From an uncultured Sphingomonadaceae bacterium (GTDB taxonomy: Bacteria > Pseudomonadota > Alphaproteobacteria > Sphingomonadales > Sphingomonadaceae): a DNA stretch of 8,128 nt. Every line of letters starts with the position of its first letter. Within the stretch, counting starts at the first letter, position 1. The stretch lies in the NCBI GenBank assembly GCA_938016505.1, contig CALLWN010000088.1, forward strand, positions 1 through 8,128. The letters are read 5' to 3'. The notes under the pieces were generated by a model. The model did not search any database, was not told the DNA's origin, and worked only from the letters and a program-made list of their open reading frames with translations. A program made the translations under genes and the position numbers. Below are positions 1 through 7,382 of the stretch, piece by piece.

Positions 1-722
1 TTGAAATATTTGACGGTTTCGAAGTTGAGCAGGCTGTCGACCGCCCGCCCCGAGGTCTCGCCGTCGAGCTCGATCGACTTGCGCCGCAGCGCGGTGCGCC
101 ACGCCGTCACCTTCCAGGTGTAGAGCGCATAGACGGCAACCATCACGAGCGTCGCCGCGGCAAGCCCGGGCCCGATCCGCAGCGCAAAGATGGCGCTGAC
201 TGCCGCCAGCTCGACAATGACCGGCGCGAAGCTGAACAGCAGCAGGTAGAGCATGGTGTCGATCGACTTGGTGCCGCGCTCGATCACCTTGGCGAGCGAG
301 CCGGTGCGCCGCTCCAGATGAAAGCGCAGCGACAGCGCATGAAGGTGGCGGAACACCTCGAGCGCAAGCGTCAGCCAGGCCTGCTGGCCCACGCGCTCGA
401 ACACCACGTTGCGCACATTGTCGAACGTGGTCGCGCCCAGCCGCGCCAGCGCATAGGCCGCGACCGTGCCCATGACGAGCGCCGCCGCCTCGCCACGCGC
501 TTCACCGGCCTGCGCCATCCCGTCCACGATCGCCTTGAGCGCGAACGGCATCGCCAGCAGCACGGCCTTGGCCGCCAGCACCAGCGCCAGCGCCACCACC
601 ACGCGCGCCTTGAGGTCGGGCCGGCCATCGGGCCACAGATAGGGCAGGAAGCGGCGGATGGTCCCAAGATCGGCGTCGGCCGCTCCGGCCTCGGCCGGCA
701 TGTGCGCATGGGGCGGGCTCAT
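1..722 (-). CDS. atm1: Atm1-type ABC exporter, N-terminal transmembrane part (partial, runs off the left edge)
   Basis: The leftward frame from ATG at 720-722 stays open to the window edge and gives about 240 residues. Hydrophobic stretches near residues 41-63, 80-98, 157-180 and 186-203 fit the first helices of an ABC exporter transmembrane domain. The segment GTKSIDTMLYLLLFSFAPVI (150-169) and the last residues, LLNFETVKYF (231-240), are characteristic of the Atm1/ABCB7/HMT1 group. The nucleotide-binding domain lies outside the window. Family members are half-transporters that work as homodimers in the inner membrane. The Novosphingobium homologue exports glutathione and glutathione-metal conjugates, so heavy-metal or thiol export is the likely role here. 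The gene is divergent from the hydrolase at 807. No clear Shine-Dalgarno is seen. The start is immediately preceded by a long inverted repeat, so the start is probable rather than certain. Confidence 0.9.
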   Translation of the reverse strand, partial: MSPPHAHMPAEAGAADADLGTIRRFLPYLWPDGRPDLKARVVVALALVLAAKAVLLAMPFALKAIVDGMAQAGEARGEAAALVMGTVAAYALARLGATTFDNVRNVVFERVGQQAWLTLALEVFRHLHALSLRFHLERRTGSLAKVIERGTKSIDTMLYLLLFSFAPVIVELAAVSAIFALRIGPGLAAATLVMVAVYALYTWKVTAWRTALRRKSIELDGETSGRAVDSLLNFETVKYF

Positions 723-780
723 GGCGCGTCCATGCCCCAGTCCGCGCCGCGCGAAAAGCAGCGCAGGGGATGGACGCGCC
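723..780. repeat. Long inverted repeat in the divergent gap between the Atm1 and MBL genes
   Basis: The left arm 723-738 (GGCGCGTCCATGCCCC) pairs with the right arm 766-780 (GGGGATGGACGCGCC). That is 15 base pairs with a single unpaired base (G734) and a 27-base loop. The repeat ends exactly at the base before the Atm1-type start codon at 722. On the exporter's transcript it would fold into a hairpin next to the AUG and bury the only G-rich stretch there. As DNA it could be an operator for a dimeric regulator of both divergent genes. The pairing is seen directly; the function is inference. Confidence 0.8.
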
Positions 781-806
781 CCGGCCGAGACCCCACATGC
801 ACGCCC

Positions 807-1463
807 ATGTCCGCGCCCCCGCTCCAGGCCGTCATCGTGCCGGTCACCCCGCTCCAGCAGAACGCCACGCTCATCTGGTGCACCGAGACCATGCGCGGCG
901 CCTTCACCGACCCCGGCGGCGATCTCGACCGGCTGCTCGAGGTCGCAGCAGACAGGGGCGTCACCATCGAGAAGCTGCTCGTCACCCACGGCCACATCGA
1001 CCATTGCGGCCAAACCGGCGTGCTTGCCCGCCGTCTCGGGGTTCCCATCGAGGGGCCCCACCCCGACGACCGCTTCTGGATCGAGATGAACCCCATGGTC
1101 GGCGCGCAATATGGCGTCCCGGGCGCCGAGGCGTTCGAACCCGACCGCTGGCTGTTCGATGGCGACACCGTCACCCTCGGCAAGCTCGTCCTCGATGTCT
1201 ACCACTGCCCCGGCCACACGCCCGGCCACATCGTCTTCCACCACGCCCCCTCGAAGCTCGCCATCGTGGGCGACGTGCTGTTCCAGGGCTCGGTCGGCCG
1301 CACCGATTTCCCGAAGGGCGATTACGCCACGCTGGTGCGCAGCATCACCACCCGCCTCTGGCCGCTCGGCAATGACACCGTGTTCGTCCCCGGCCACGGC
1401 CCGGTCTCCACCTTCGGCCGCGAGCGCCAGACCAACCCCTTCGTCGGCGACGCCGTCCTCTGA
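807..1463 (+). CDS. Metallo-beta-lactamase-fold hydrolase, YcbL/glyoxalase II-like
   Basis: The 218-residue protein matches the short YcbL-type branch of the glyoxalase II-like metallo-beta-lactamase fold, which is usually about 210-215 residues. The metal-binding set is complete: THGHIDH gives H61, H63, D65 and H66; CPGHTPGH gives H137; VGDVLF gives D156; and VPGHGP gives H197. The stretch GDVLFQGSVGRTDFP (155-169) is typical of this branch. The likely role is cytosolic hydrolysis of a thioester such as an acyl-glutathione, using a two-metal centre; the true substrate cannot be read from sequence. The frame is open well upstream, with an in-frame ATG at 732. I chose ATG 807 because family homology begins right after it (LQAVIVPVTPLQQN) and the upstream residues are low-complexity and lie over the inverted repeat. 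Its divergent partner, an Atm1-type exporter, also belongs to glutathione chemistry, which may be meaningful. Confidence 0.93.
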   Translation: MSAPPLQAVIVPVTPLQQNATLIWCTETMRGAFTDPGGDLDRLLEVAADRGVTIEKLLVTHGHIDHCGQTGVLARRLGVPIEGPHPDDRFWIEMNPMVGAQYGVPGAEAFEPDRWLFDGDTVTLGKLVLDVYHCPGHTPGHIVFHHAPSKLAIVGDVLFQGSVGRTDFPKGDYATLVRSITTRLWPLGNDTVFVPGHGPVSTFGRERQTNPFVGDAVL

Positions 1464-1516
1464 TCCGCGCTTGACCCCGGCGCGCGGCTGGAGCAGGGTT
1501 GCGCCGTCCACGGGGC

Positions 1517-1523
1517 AGGGGGA
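1517..1523 (+). promoter_or_regulatory. Shine-Dalgarno supporting the start at 1529
   Basis: AGGGGGA lies five bases before ATG 1529. It favours this start over the in-frame TTG at 1499, which has only a short G-rich stretch directly against it. Confidence 0.5.
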
Positions 1524-1528
1524 CTGGG

Positions 1529-2467
1529 ATGGCGAAGGCGCGCGCGGTTCCGGCGTGGCTCGCCGCGCGGCGCGCAGCCCTGCCGTCGGCGCCGCCACCC
1601 GTGATCGGCCGGCTGCCGGCCCATCAGCCCTTCGTCTACGCCCGCCGCCTTGCCGACGGCCGCGAGCAGCTCGTCCATGCCCGCCTCGACACCGCCTCGC
1701 TTTCGGGAAAATCCAAAACCGGCCCGCTCGCCGAAGACGTGGCGACCCTGCTCGAGACCAGCGGCACGGGCGGTCCGGTCGAGGAGCGGATCATGTGGGC
1801 GATCGTCGTGCCCGGCAACCGTTCGGCAATCGCCCTGGTCGAGCAGCTCGGGCCCGATTTCATCGACCTGAACATCCGTGTCATTCCGCTCGTCGGCGGC
1901 GGGCCCAGTCTCTTCATCAACGAACATGGGTTCAGCGTCTCGCAGGCCAATTGCAGCTCGGCCCTGTTCGAGGCCTTTCTCGACACCGAGGAGCAGGCGA
2001 TGCGCGTCGAAGGCGCGACCGATGCCGAAGTGGCCGCCTTTCGCGCCAGCGCCCAGTGGCAGGTCGACCCCGATGCGGTCCGGTGGGCCCCGGCGGTCGC
2101 TCTCCTGCCCGGCGGCAGGCTCGCCGTCCAGTTCCAGCTTGATGTCGTCGGCAACAGCCCGGTGGCCGAGGGCTGGTTCGGCGAGGAACGTTTCACCGGA
2201 ACCTGGTCCGGGCTCAACGGAACCGGCCCGCTGGTGCATGAGGGTTGGTCGAGCCAGTCGGCGGGCAGCACCGGGCCGGATTCGGGCCCGCCGGTCGCGG
2301 GCGTCGCCGGAACCCTCGCCCTCCTTCCCGGGTCCGCCTCGGGGGCAGCGCGCACCCTCGCCGTCGGCACCCCGCCGCGCGCCATCGGCTTCCCGGCGAA
2401 AGGCCTGCCGGGCGCGGCACGCCTGCGCCGGAAGGCCATCCTCGCCCACGGCCACCTGCGCGCCTGA
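1529..2467 (+). CDS. Unrecognised 312-residue protein
   Basis: I do not recognise this family. Codon third positions are mostly G or C, and the protein has a normal hydrophobic and aromatic content, so it looks like a real gene. Residues 85-150 look like a globular alpha/beta stretch (WAIVVPGN, FIDLNIRVIPLVGGGPSLFI), with the only cysteine at 142. Residues 176-245 are rich in Trp and Gly with alternating polar and non-polar residues (GWFGEERFTGTWSGLNGTG), suggesting beta strands. The last 60 or so residues are rich in Ala, Gly and Pro and end in a basic tail (RLRRK). I see no signal peptide, no transmembrane helix and no catalytic motif. It follows the hydrolase after 65 bases on the same strand, so co-transcription is possible, and it converges on the radical SAM gene with a 15-base gap. 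The start was chosen from the ribosome-binding site; TTG 1499 would add ten basic residues. Confidence 0.75.
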   Translation: MAKARAVPAWLAARRAALPSAPPPVIGRLPAHQPFVYARRLADGREQLVHARLDTASLSGKSKTGPLAEDVATLLETSGTGGPVEERIMWAIVVPGNRSAIALVEQLGPDFIDLNIRVIPLVGGGPSLFINEHGFSVSQANCSSALFEAFLDTEEQAMRVEGATDAEVAAFRASAQWQVDPDAVRWAPAVALLPGGRLAVQFQLDVVGNSPVAEGWFGEERFTGTWSGLNGTGPLVHEGWSSQSAGSTGPDSGPPVAGVAGTLALLPGSASGAARTLAVGTPPRAIGFPAKGLPGAARLRRKAILAHGHLRA

Positions 2468-2482
2468 CCGCCACCACCCGGC

Positions 2483-3544
2483 TCAGAACAGTCTCGGCTG
2501 GCACGGGTCTGCGGGCGGGCGGAACCGGTCGGTCCTGAGCCCGGCCCAGCCGCGCGCCCCGAGCCCGTGGAGCCGCCGCAGCCGGTCGAGCCTGGCCCGC
2601 AGCAGCGCCGCCCATGGCCCTTCGCCCCGCATCCGGCTGCCGAAGCGCGGGTCGTTGAGCCGGCCGCCGCGCATCGCCCTGATCCCGCTCAAGACCCGCG
2701 CCGCCCGGTCGGGCACATGATGATGGAGCCAGGCCTCGAACAGCGGCGCCACTTCGTGGGGCAGCCGCACCGGAAGCGCCATTGCCGCCCCTGCGCCCGC
2801 CCCGACTGCCGCGCCCACGATCGCCTCGAGCTCATGGTCGTTGAGCCCGGGGATCATCGGCGACGCCGAAACCGCCACCGGCACGCCAGCCCCGGCCAGC
2901 GCGGCGATCGCAGCAAGCCGCCGGTGGGGCGCTGCCGCGCGCGGCTCCATCGCCCGTGCCAGCACCGGGTCAAGCGTCGTGACCGAGACCATGACCATGG
3001 CCAGCCCGTCCTTCGCCAGCGCGGCAAGGAGGGCAAGGTCGTCGAGCACCCGCGCCGACTTGGTGGTCACCGATACCGGGTGCTGCGCCTCGAGGCACAG
3101 TTCGAGCACCGCCCGGGTGATCCGGAACCGGGCCTCCACCGGCTGATAGGGGTCGGTGTTGGTGCCGAGCGCGAGCGGCGTCGGCCGGTAGCCTGGCCTG
3201 CGGAAGGCGTCCCGCAGCAGGGCAGGGCCATTCGCCCGCGCGAACAGCCGGGTCTCGAAGTCGAGCCCCGGCGACAGCCCATGGAAGGCATGGGTCGGCC
3301 GCGCGAAGCAGTAGATGCAGCCATGCTCGCAGCCGCGGTAGCCATTGAAGCTCGCCGCGAACGGAATGTCCGGGCTGTCGTTGCGGGTGATCGCGCTGCG
3401 CGCCCGCTCGAGCGTCACTTCGGTTCTGAGCGGCCGGTCGTCGCCGGCCGCGCGCTGCCAGTCGAGAAAGTCCCCGTCGGCTGTGCGCACCGGGTCGCCA
3501 AACCGCGCCGAAACGGCATTGCCGGTTGCACCACGCCTCGCCAT
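2483..3544 (-). CDS. PA0069-family radical SAM protein (SplB-like)
   Basis: The 353-residue protein has the radical SAM cluster motif CEHGCIYC, with C72, C76 and C79 in a CX3CX2C spacing. These would bind a [4Fe-4S] cluster that cleaves S-adenosylmethionine. Other family hallmarks are ITRNDSPDIPF (52-62), FARPTHAFHGLSPGLDFETR just after the cluster, LGTNTDPYQPVE, SVTTLDPVLARAMEPRAA, and a C-terminal MRGGRLNDPRFGSRMRGEGP. This is the PA0069 group of COG1533, named after spore photoproduct lyase (SplB). Members outside spore-formers have no established substrate, so DNA repair is only suggested. ATG 3544 fits the family N-terminus (RRGATGNAVSARF aligns with the usual RG.G...NP.SR.). A LexA box lies 5 bases upstream, and the gene follows the CorA gene by 39 bases. 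This points to its own SOS-type promoter inside the operon. Confidence 0.93.
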   Translation of the reverse strand: MARRGATGNAVSARFGDPVRTADGDFLDWQRAAGDDRPLRTEVTLERARSAITRNDSPDIPFAASFNGYRGCEHGCIYCFARPTHAFHGLSPGLDFETRLFARANGPALLRDAFRRPGYRPTPLALGTNTDPYQPVEARFRITRAVLELCLEAQHPVSVTTKSARVLDDLALLAALAKDGLAMVMVSVTTLDPVLARAMEPRAAAPHRRLAAIAALAGAGVPVAVSASPMIPGLNDHELEAIVGAAVGAGAGAAMALPVRLPHEVAPLFEAWLHHHVPDRAARVLSGIRAMRGGRLNDPRFGSRMRGEGPWAALLRARLDRLRRLHGLGARGWAGLRTDRFRPPADPCQPRLF

Positions 3545-3549
3545 CCCGT

Positions 3550-3564
3550 GAACATAACAGGAAC
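3550..3564 (-). promoter_or_regulatory. LexA (SOS) box, GAAC-N7-GAAC
   Basis: The plus strand reads GAACATAACAGGAAC, which is GTTCCTGTTATGTTC in the direction of the radical SAM gene. This matches exactly the direct-repeat LexA operator GTTC-N7-GTTC known from alphaproteobacteria. It lies in the 39-base gap between the CorA and radical SAM genes, with 5 bases between it and the ATG, in a patch that is unusually A/T-rich for this window. Repression by LexA with induction on DNA damage is inferred. Confidence 0.75.
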
Positions 3565-3579
3565 AAGTCGGGTGGAAAA
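3551..3579 (-). promoter_or_regulatory. Candidate promoter of the radical SAM gene
   Basis: Reading leftward, TTTTCC (3579-3574) and TATGTT (3556-3551) are separated by 17 bases, a normal sigma-70 spacing. The -10 matches the consensus at four of six positions and the -35 at three of six. The LexA box covers the -10 and part of the spacer. Transcription would then begin at or within a base or two of the ATG, giving an almost leaderless message. The elements are weak individually; the spacing and the operator overlap are the reasons to list them. Confidence 0.4.
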
Positions 3580-3583
3580 GCGC

Positions 3584-4570
3584 CTACAGCCACCCCTTCC
3601 GCTTGAACCACACATAGGGAACCACCGCCGCCAGCACCATCAGCGCCAGGGCCCACACATACCCGAGTTCCCACGCAAGCTCGGGCATGTTCGCGAAGTT
3701 CATCCCGTATATCGAGGCCACGAGCGTCGGCGGGAGGAACACGACAGCACCCACCGAAAAAATCTTGATGATGGCATTCTGCTCGATCGAGATCCGCCCG
3801 AGCGCCGCATCGAGCAGGAACCCCACGTTCGACGAAAGATAGGACGCGTTCTGGTCGAGCGAGACAATGTCGCGCGCAACCGATTTCAGCTCCTCGCGGG
3901 TCTGCTTGGCCTGCCGGAGCTCCGGGTCTCGCGACGGGACCGCAAGAAAGCTCGCCATGCGCTGCAGCGTCTGCAGCGAATCATGCACCTTGTTGAGCAC
4001 GAAGTTCACCTGCCCGATCCGGCGCAGGATGAGGGTGAGATCCTCGGTCGAGAGCCGCCGGCCCGAAGGCGTGCGCAGCGCGAACACCGTGCCGTTCAGG
4101 CTGTCGATCTCGGTTCCCATCCGCTCGAGGATGTCGGCGGTGCGGTCGACCACATTGTCGAGCAGCCGGGTCAAAATCTCGAGCGGGGTTCCCGGCACGC
4201 CCGATTTCTCGCAGGCGGCCATGAAGGCCCTGAACGGCTGCGGATCGGCGTAGCGCATGGTCACCAGCCGCTCGGGCGTCAGGATGAACGACACCGGAAC
4301 CGACGTCGGGCTGTTGCTGTCGAGGCCGACGACCAGAAGCACCGTCATGAAGCTCGCATTGCCTTCGCGGTAGATCCGGCTCGAGGCCTCGATCTCGACC
4401 ATGTCGGCCCGGCTCGGCAGCTCGATCCCGGTCGCCTCCAGAAGCAGCGGCCCTTCCCACGCCAGCGGATCGGCGACATCGATCCACACCGCTCCGGCAA
4501 GCGCCTCCGGGCCGGCATCCGCTCCGACTGTCGCGCCGCCACGCTCTCCCGCCCGGTACACTCTCAGCAT
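3584..4570 (-). CDS. corA: CorA-family magnesium/divalent cation channel
   Basis: The 328-residue length is typical of CorA. The signature YGMNF, with GMN at 289-291, closes the first membrane helix (about 269-288) and is followed by the periplasmic loop ANMPEL. A second helix spans about 303-322, before the short basic cytoplasmic tail KRKGWL. The N-terminal 250 residues form the cytosolic domain, starting with the usual pattern WIDVADP...EATGIELPSRADMVEIE (29-61). They continue into long charged helices (about 115-265) that make the gating funnel. CorA proteins form homopentamers in the inner membrane and pass Mg2+, and in some members Co2+ or Ni2+. MPEL after GMN fits a CorA rather than a ZntB, though ion preference cannot be settled from sequence. 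The gene lies 42 bases after the small membrane protein gene. A purine-rich GAGGGGG occurs upstream but is rather far from the ATG. Confidence 0.95.
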   Translation of the reverse strand: MLRVYRAGERGGATVGADAGPEALAGAVWIDVADPLAWEGPLLLEATGIELPSRADMVEIEASSRIYREGNASFMTVLLVVGLDSNSPTSVPVSFILTPERLVTMRYADPQPFRAFMAACEKSGVPGTPLEILTRLLDNVVDRTADILERMGTEIDSLNGTVFALRTPSGRRLSTEDLTLILRRIGQVNFVLNKVHDSLQTLQRMASFLAVPSRDPELRQAKQTREELKSVARDIVSLDQNASYLSSNVGFLLDAALGRISIEQNAIIKIFSVGAVVFLPPTLVASIYGMNFANMPELAWELGYVWALALMVLAAVVPYVWFKRKGWL

Positions 4571-4612
4571 GTCATCGGGCCTAGCGCCCCCTCACGCCGC
4601 GCGCCAGACGCC

Positions 4613-5002
4613 TCAGCGCGGCGGCGGCGCCAGCCCGATCGCATCGAGCACGAAGGCCTGCACCAGCATCACGGCAAGCCAGTGCAGCGCATCGATGCGC
4701 GCCACCCGGCCGCCGAGCCCGCGCAGCAGGTGGGTCGCCGCCATCGCCGGCAGCACGAACCCGGCCCAGATGACGACAGGGGTCAACAGTGCCATCACCT
4801 TCGCCGGTGCCTCGTCGGGCGCGAGGATGAGGGCGCCGGCCAGGATCGCGGCCAGCCAGCCCTCGGCGACGATCAGCGCTGCCACAACCGCCGGGCGCGA
4901 GGGCAGGGGCGTCCCAAGCCCGCGCAGCAGCAGCAGCCCGGCGACCAGCCCGGCAGCCGTCGCAGCCAGAATCGGCAGCAGGTTGAGCGCGATGTAGATC
5001 AC
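4613..5002 (-). CDS. Small four-helix membrane protein, function unknown
   Basis: This 129-residue protein begins at GTG 5002, which overlaps the stop codon of moaB as GTGA. That overlap decides the start and suggests translational coupling. Four hydrophobic segments are visible at about residues 2-26, 37-62, 68-92 and 103-124, with short polar links. Features include EGWLAAI (47-53), [15 protein letters not shown] (79-93) and [15 protein letters not shown] (103-117). The arrangement, with W.GFV.P in the third helix and a polar residue-His/Tyr-W/L pattern opening the fourth, loosely recalls the DUF1761 family. I could not test this and the N-terminus lacks the usual WYSP motif. It would sit in the inner membrane. 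It carries no obvious metal or catalytic site apart from H91 and H107. Its place between moaB and corA gives no firm hint of function. Confidence 0.8.
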   Translation of the reverse strand: MIYIALNLLPILAATAAGLVAGLLLLRGLGTPLPSRPAVVAALIVAEGWLAAILAGALILAPDEAPAKVMALLTPVVIWAGFVLPAMAATHLLRGLGGRVARIDALHWLAVMLVQAFVLDAIGLAPPPR

Positions 5003-5538
5003 GCCTGGCGTTCGCCCTCGCGCAGCCGCGGCATCAGCTCGACGAAGTTGCACGGCCGGTGCCGGCTGTCGAGCTGGGTGGCAAGGATCCCGTCCCAGCC
5101 GTCCCTGACCGCCCCGGTCGAGCCCGGGAGCGCGAAGATATAGGTGCCGCGCGCCACCCCGGCGCAGGCCCGCGACTGGATCGTCGATGTCCCGATCGAC
5201 TGGAAGGAGAGCCAGCGGAACAGCTCGCCGAAGCCCGGAATGTCCTTCTCGCACACCCGCGCCAGCGCTTCGGGGGTCACGTCGCGGCCGGTCACGCCGG
5301 TTCCGCCGGTCGTGATCACGCAATCGACCCCGGGGTCGGCAACCCAGGTCTCCAGCGCCTCCACGATCGCCGGCACCTCGTCCCTCACGATCCGCCGCGC
5401 GGCAAGCTGGTGGCCCGCCCCGGTCAGCCGCTCGACCAGCGTGTCGCCGCTGCGGTCGGTCGAAAGCTTGCGGCTGTCGGAAATGGTCAGGACCGCAATC
5501 CTCACCGGGATGAACGGCCGCTCGGGGTCGATCGGCAT
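4999..5538 (-). CDS. moaB: MoaB, molybdenum cofactor biosynthesis protein
   Basis: The 179-residue protein matches MoaB along its whole length: VLTISDSR (16-23), [11 protein letters not shown] (28-38), the molybdopterin-binding loop [12 protein letters not shown] (75-86), then [20 protein letters not shown] (102-121), ALPGSTGAV (136-144), and the end [11 protein letters not shown]. The family binds molybdopterin. Its relatives MogA and Cnx1G adenylate molybdopterin before metal insertion. E. coli MoaB lacks this activity, while in genomes without MogA the MoaB-type protein is thought to do the job; no other cofactor gene is in the window to decide. The start at ATG 5538 is supported by AGGAG at 5549-5553, 10 bases upstream, and by the family N-terminus. 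The gene follows the transglycosylase by 20 bases and overlaps the membrane protein gene by GTGA. Confidence 0.96.
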   Translation of the reverse strand: MPIDPERPFIPVRIAVLTISDSRKLSTDRSGDTLVERLTGAGHQLAARRIVRDEVPAIVEALETWVADPGVDCVITTGGTGVTGRDVTPEALARVCEKDIPGFGELFRWLSFQSIGTSTIQSRACAGVARGTYIFALPGSTGAVRDGWDGILATQLDSRHRPCNFVELMPRLREGERQA

Positions 5539-5558
5539 GGCACCGCTGCTCCTGCTCG

Positions 5559-7382
5559 CTACCGCTCGATGGTCGGAGCGCCGGGGAAGGGCACCGCAGC
5601 CACGCCCGGAAGCCCCGGGAAGCGCGGCCACAGGTTGGCGGCAATCGCCGACAGGCTCGACTCCGCACCGGGCCGCCCACCGGCCGCCGCCTTCATCTCG
5701 TAGAGCCAGTAGTTCCGCAGCACGACCTCGACATAGTGCCGGGTCTCCCGGAACGGAATGGATTCGATGAACAGCAGGACATCGTTGTTGTCCCTGAGCT
5801 GCCCGGTGTTCCACCGCCCGACCGAGCCTGGCCCGGCATTGTAGGCGGCAATCACCTTCGGCAGCAGGCCCCCGGTCGCCGGATTGTCGCGCAGCATCTC
5901 GAGATAGGCCTGCCCGAACTCGACGTTGAAGCTCGGGTCGGCGAGATGCGCGTCCGAGGCCGGAAGCACCAGCACGCGCGAAAGCTCGCGCGCCGTGCCC
6001 GGCATCAGCTGCATCACGCCGCGGGCGCCAGCGGGTGAACGCGCAGTCGTGATGAAGCGCGATTCCTGCAGCGCATGGGCAAAGACCAGGTTGCGATCGA
6101 CCCGCCAGCCATTGACCGGCCGCCACTCCGGGGTGGGGAAGCGCGCCGACATCGGTGCCTTCACGCCCGGCGGCGGGTTCGACGCCAGCCAGTATTGCGT
6201 CGCCGGCAGGTCGAGCCGCGCCGCAAGCCGAAGCAGCGGCTCATAATATTGGCTGTCCGAGGTCCGGGCGAGATGGCGCAGCTCGCGGTCGGCAAGCCCG
6301 ATCTCGCCCACTTCCATGAGCGCGACCGAGCGCCGCGCCCCGGGCCTGCCCGAAAGCGTGGTCCAGTCGGCAGTGATGAAGTCCGGCTCGCGCCAGTCGA
6401 ACCCGGGGTCGATCCCGAGGATGTGGGTCGCAAGAAGCCCGTAGAAACCGGTCGGGTCGGCGCTTGCGGCCACCTTCAGCCGCTCCGAGGCCCGTTCCGG
6501 ATGCCCGCAGCGGACATGGGCGCGCGCTGCCCAGAAGGCCCCGGAGGATCGCAGCTCGTCATTGGCAAACTGGCGGCCGATCGCGTCGAAATGCCGCGCC
6601 GCCTCGGCGCAGTCGCCCATGCGGAACGCCGCAAGCCCCCCCACCCAGTTGCCGAACGCCGCCCAGTCGCCCGTGCCATCGGCAGCGCGCACGGCGAGCG
6701 CCTTGGCGGCCGCGTCGTCGAGCGCGAGATAGAGGTCCCAGGCCGCCCGCGCCGCCCACTCGTTCCTCACCGCCGATGTGAGCTCGGGCGCATAGCGGTC
6801 AAGCAGCGCATGCATCTCGTTGCTGCGTCCCTCGCTCACCAGCGCCCGCGCCCGGCCCGCGAACTCGATGTCCGCAGGCCGCTCGCCGCGCACGCTGCGC
6901 GGCCCCATCGACGGCGTGAGCCTGACCGGCACCAGCGCGCGCTCGCCCGCAATCGGCGGCAGGTCGGCAGCGCCGGCGCGCCGCGCCAGCACGGCAATAT
7001 CACGCGCCTGCGGCGCATCCGGGTTGGCCTCGAGCCAGGCGGTCAGCGCCGCGCGCCCGGCGCCGGTGCCGCGCCGCAGCAGGATCTGCGATTCCGCGGT
7101 CGGGTGGAGAATGCCGCGCGGCATGGCCGCGAGCGCAGCCGACGCCTGGGCGAGCCGCCCGGCAGCAATATCGCGGAACACCTGCCGATAGGCCGCGCGC
7201 TGCGCCGCCGAAAGCTGCGCCGGCACCCGCATCTCGGCCGGCCGCAGCCCGGTCACCACCAGGGTCGGCAGCTCCTCCTCGGCCGCCACCGCCGGCGCAT
7301 CACCCGGGTCTGCCAGGTCGGCGCGCTGGGCCGATGCCATGGTCGCAACCGCAGTCAGCGCAATCGCAAATGCTGCCCTCAT
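5559..7382 (-). CDS. Periplasmic soluble lytic transglycosylase (Slt70-like)
   Basis: The 607-residue protein starts with a signal peptide ([20 protein letters not shown], cleavage likely after residue 18). Residues 55-400 are Ala- and Leu-rich helical repeats resembling the superhelical domain of Slt70. The C-terminal catalytic domain (about 425-565) has all the SLT motifs: HALQESRF with catalytic Glu440, [13 protein letters not shown] (452-464), [13 protein letters not shown] (513-525) and [20 protein letters not shown] (542-561). The enzyme cleaves the MurNAc-GlcNAc bond of peptidoglycan in the periplasm and leaves 1,6-anhydro-MurNAc ends, serving wall turnover and insertion of envelope machines. 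Two cysteines (258 and 292) in the helical domain could form a disulfide. The start codon overlaps the stop of the upstream glycosylase gene as ATGA and has a strong Shine-Dalgarno, so both are expected to be translated from one message. About 40 residues follow the last motif, ending in a Pro-rich tail. Confidence 0.96.
   Translation of the reverse strand: MRAAFAIALTAVATMASAQRADLADPGDAPAVAAEEELPTLVVTGLRPAEMRVPAQLSAAQRAAYRQVFRDIAAGRLAQASAALAAMPRGILHPTAESQILLRRGTGAGRAALTAWLEANPDAPQARDIAVLARRAGAADLPPIAGERALVPVRLTPSMGPRSVRGERPADIEFAGRARALVSEGRSNEMHALLDRYAPELTSAVRNEWAARAAWDLYLALDDAAAKALAVRAADGTGDWAAFGNWVGGLAAFRMGDCAEAARHFDAIGRQFANDELRSSGAFWAARAHVRCGHPERASERLKVAASADPTGFYGLLATHILGIDPGFDWREPDFITADWTTLSGRPGARRSVALMEVGEIGLADRELRHLARTSDSQYYEPLLRLAARLDLPATQYWLASNPPPGVKAPMSARFPTPEWRPVNGWRVDRNLVFAHALQESRFITTARSPAGARGVMQLMPGTARELSRVLVLPASDAHLADPSFNVEFGQAYLEMLRDNPATGGLLPKVIAAYNAGPGSVGRWNTGQLRDNNDVLLFIESIPFRETRHYVEVVLRNYWLYEMKAAAGGRPGAESSLSAIAANLWPRFPGLPGVAAVPFPGAPTIER

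Noticed and set aside
318..806. Upstream extension of the hydrolase frame
   Set aside because: It overlaps the Atm1-type gene on the other strand, encodes Arg/His-rich sequence with no family similarity, and the hydrolase homology begins right after 807.
1471..1499. TTGACC as a -35 element before the unknown gene
   Set aside because: No acceptable -10 element lies at 16-19 bases; the region is G-rich. Co-transcription with the hydrolase gene is as likely.
1922..1933. GAACATGGGTTC, similar to a Gram-positive type LexA box
   Set aside because: It lies inside the coding sequence of the unknown gene, far from any start, has the wrong form for alphaproteobacterial LexA, and is explained by ordinary codons.
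1322..2455. A 377-codon open frame on the minus strand opposite the unknown gene
   Set aside because: It also runs across the end of the well-supported hydrolase gene, and its composition (rich in Arg, Gly, Asp) is shadow-like. The plus-strand frame has the better codon bias and a ribosome-binding site.
2460..2490. A bidirectional terminator between the two convergent genes
   Set aside because: The 15-base gap has no stem-loop or T run that I can see.
2567..5143. An 858-codon open frame on the plus strand
   Set aside because: It lies antisense to the radical SAM, CorA, membrane protein and moaB genes, all of which show clear family motifs. Its product is Arg/His/Pro-rich, as expected of a frame shadow in GC-rich DNA.
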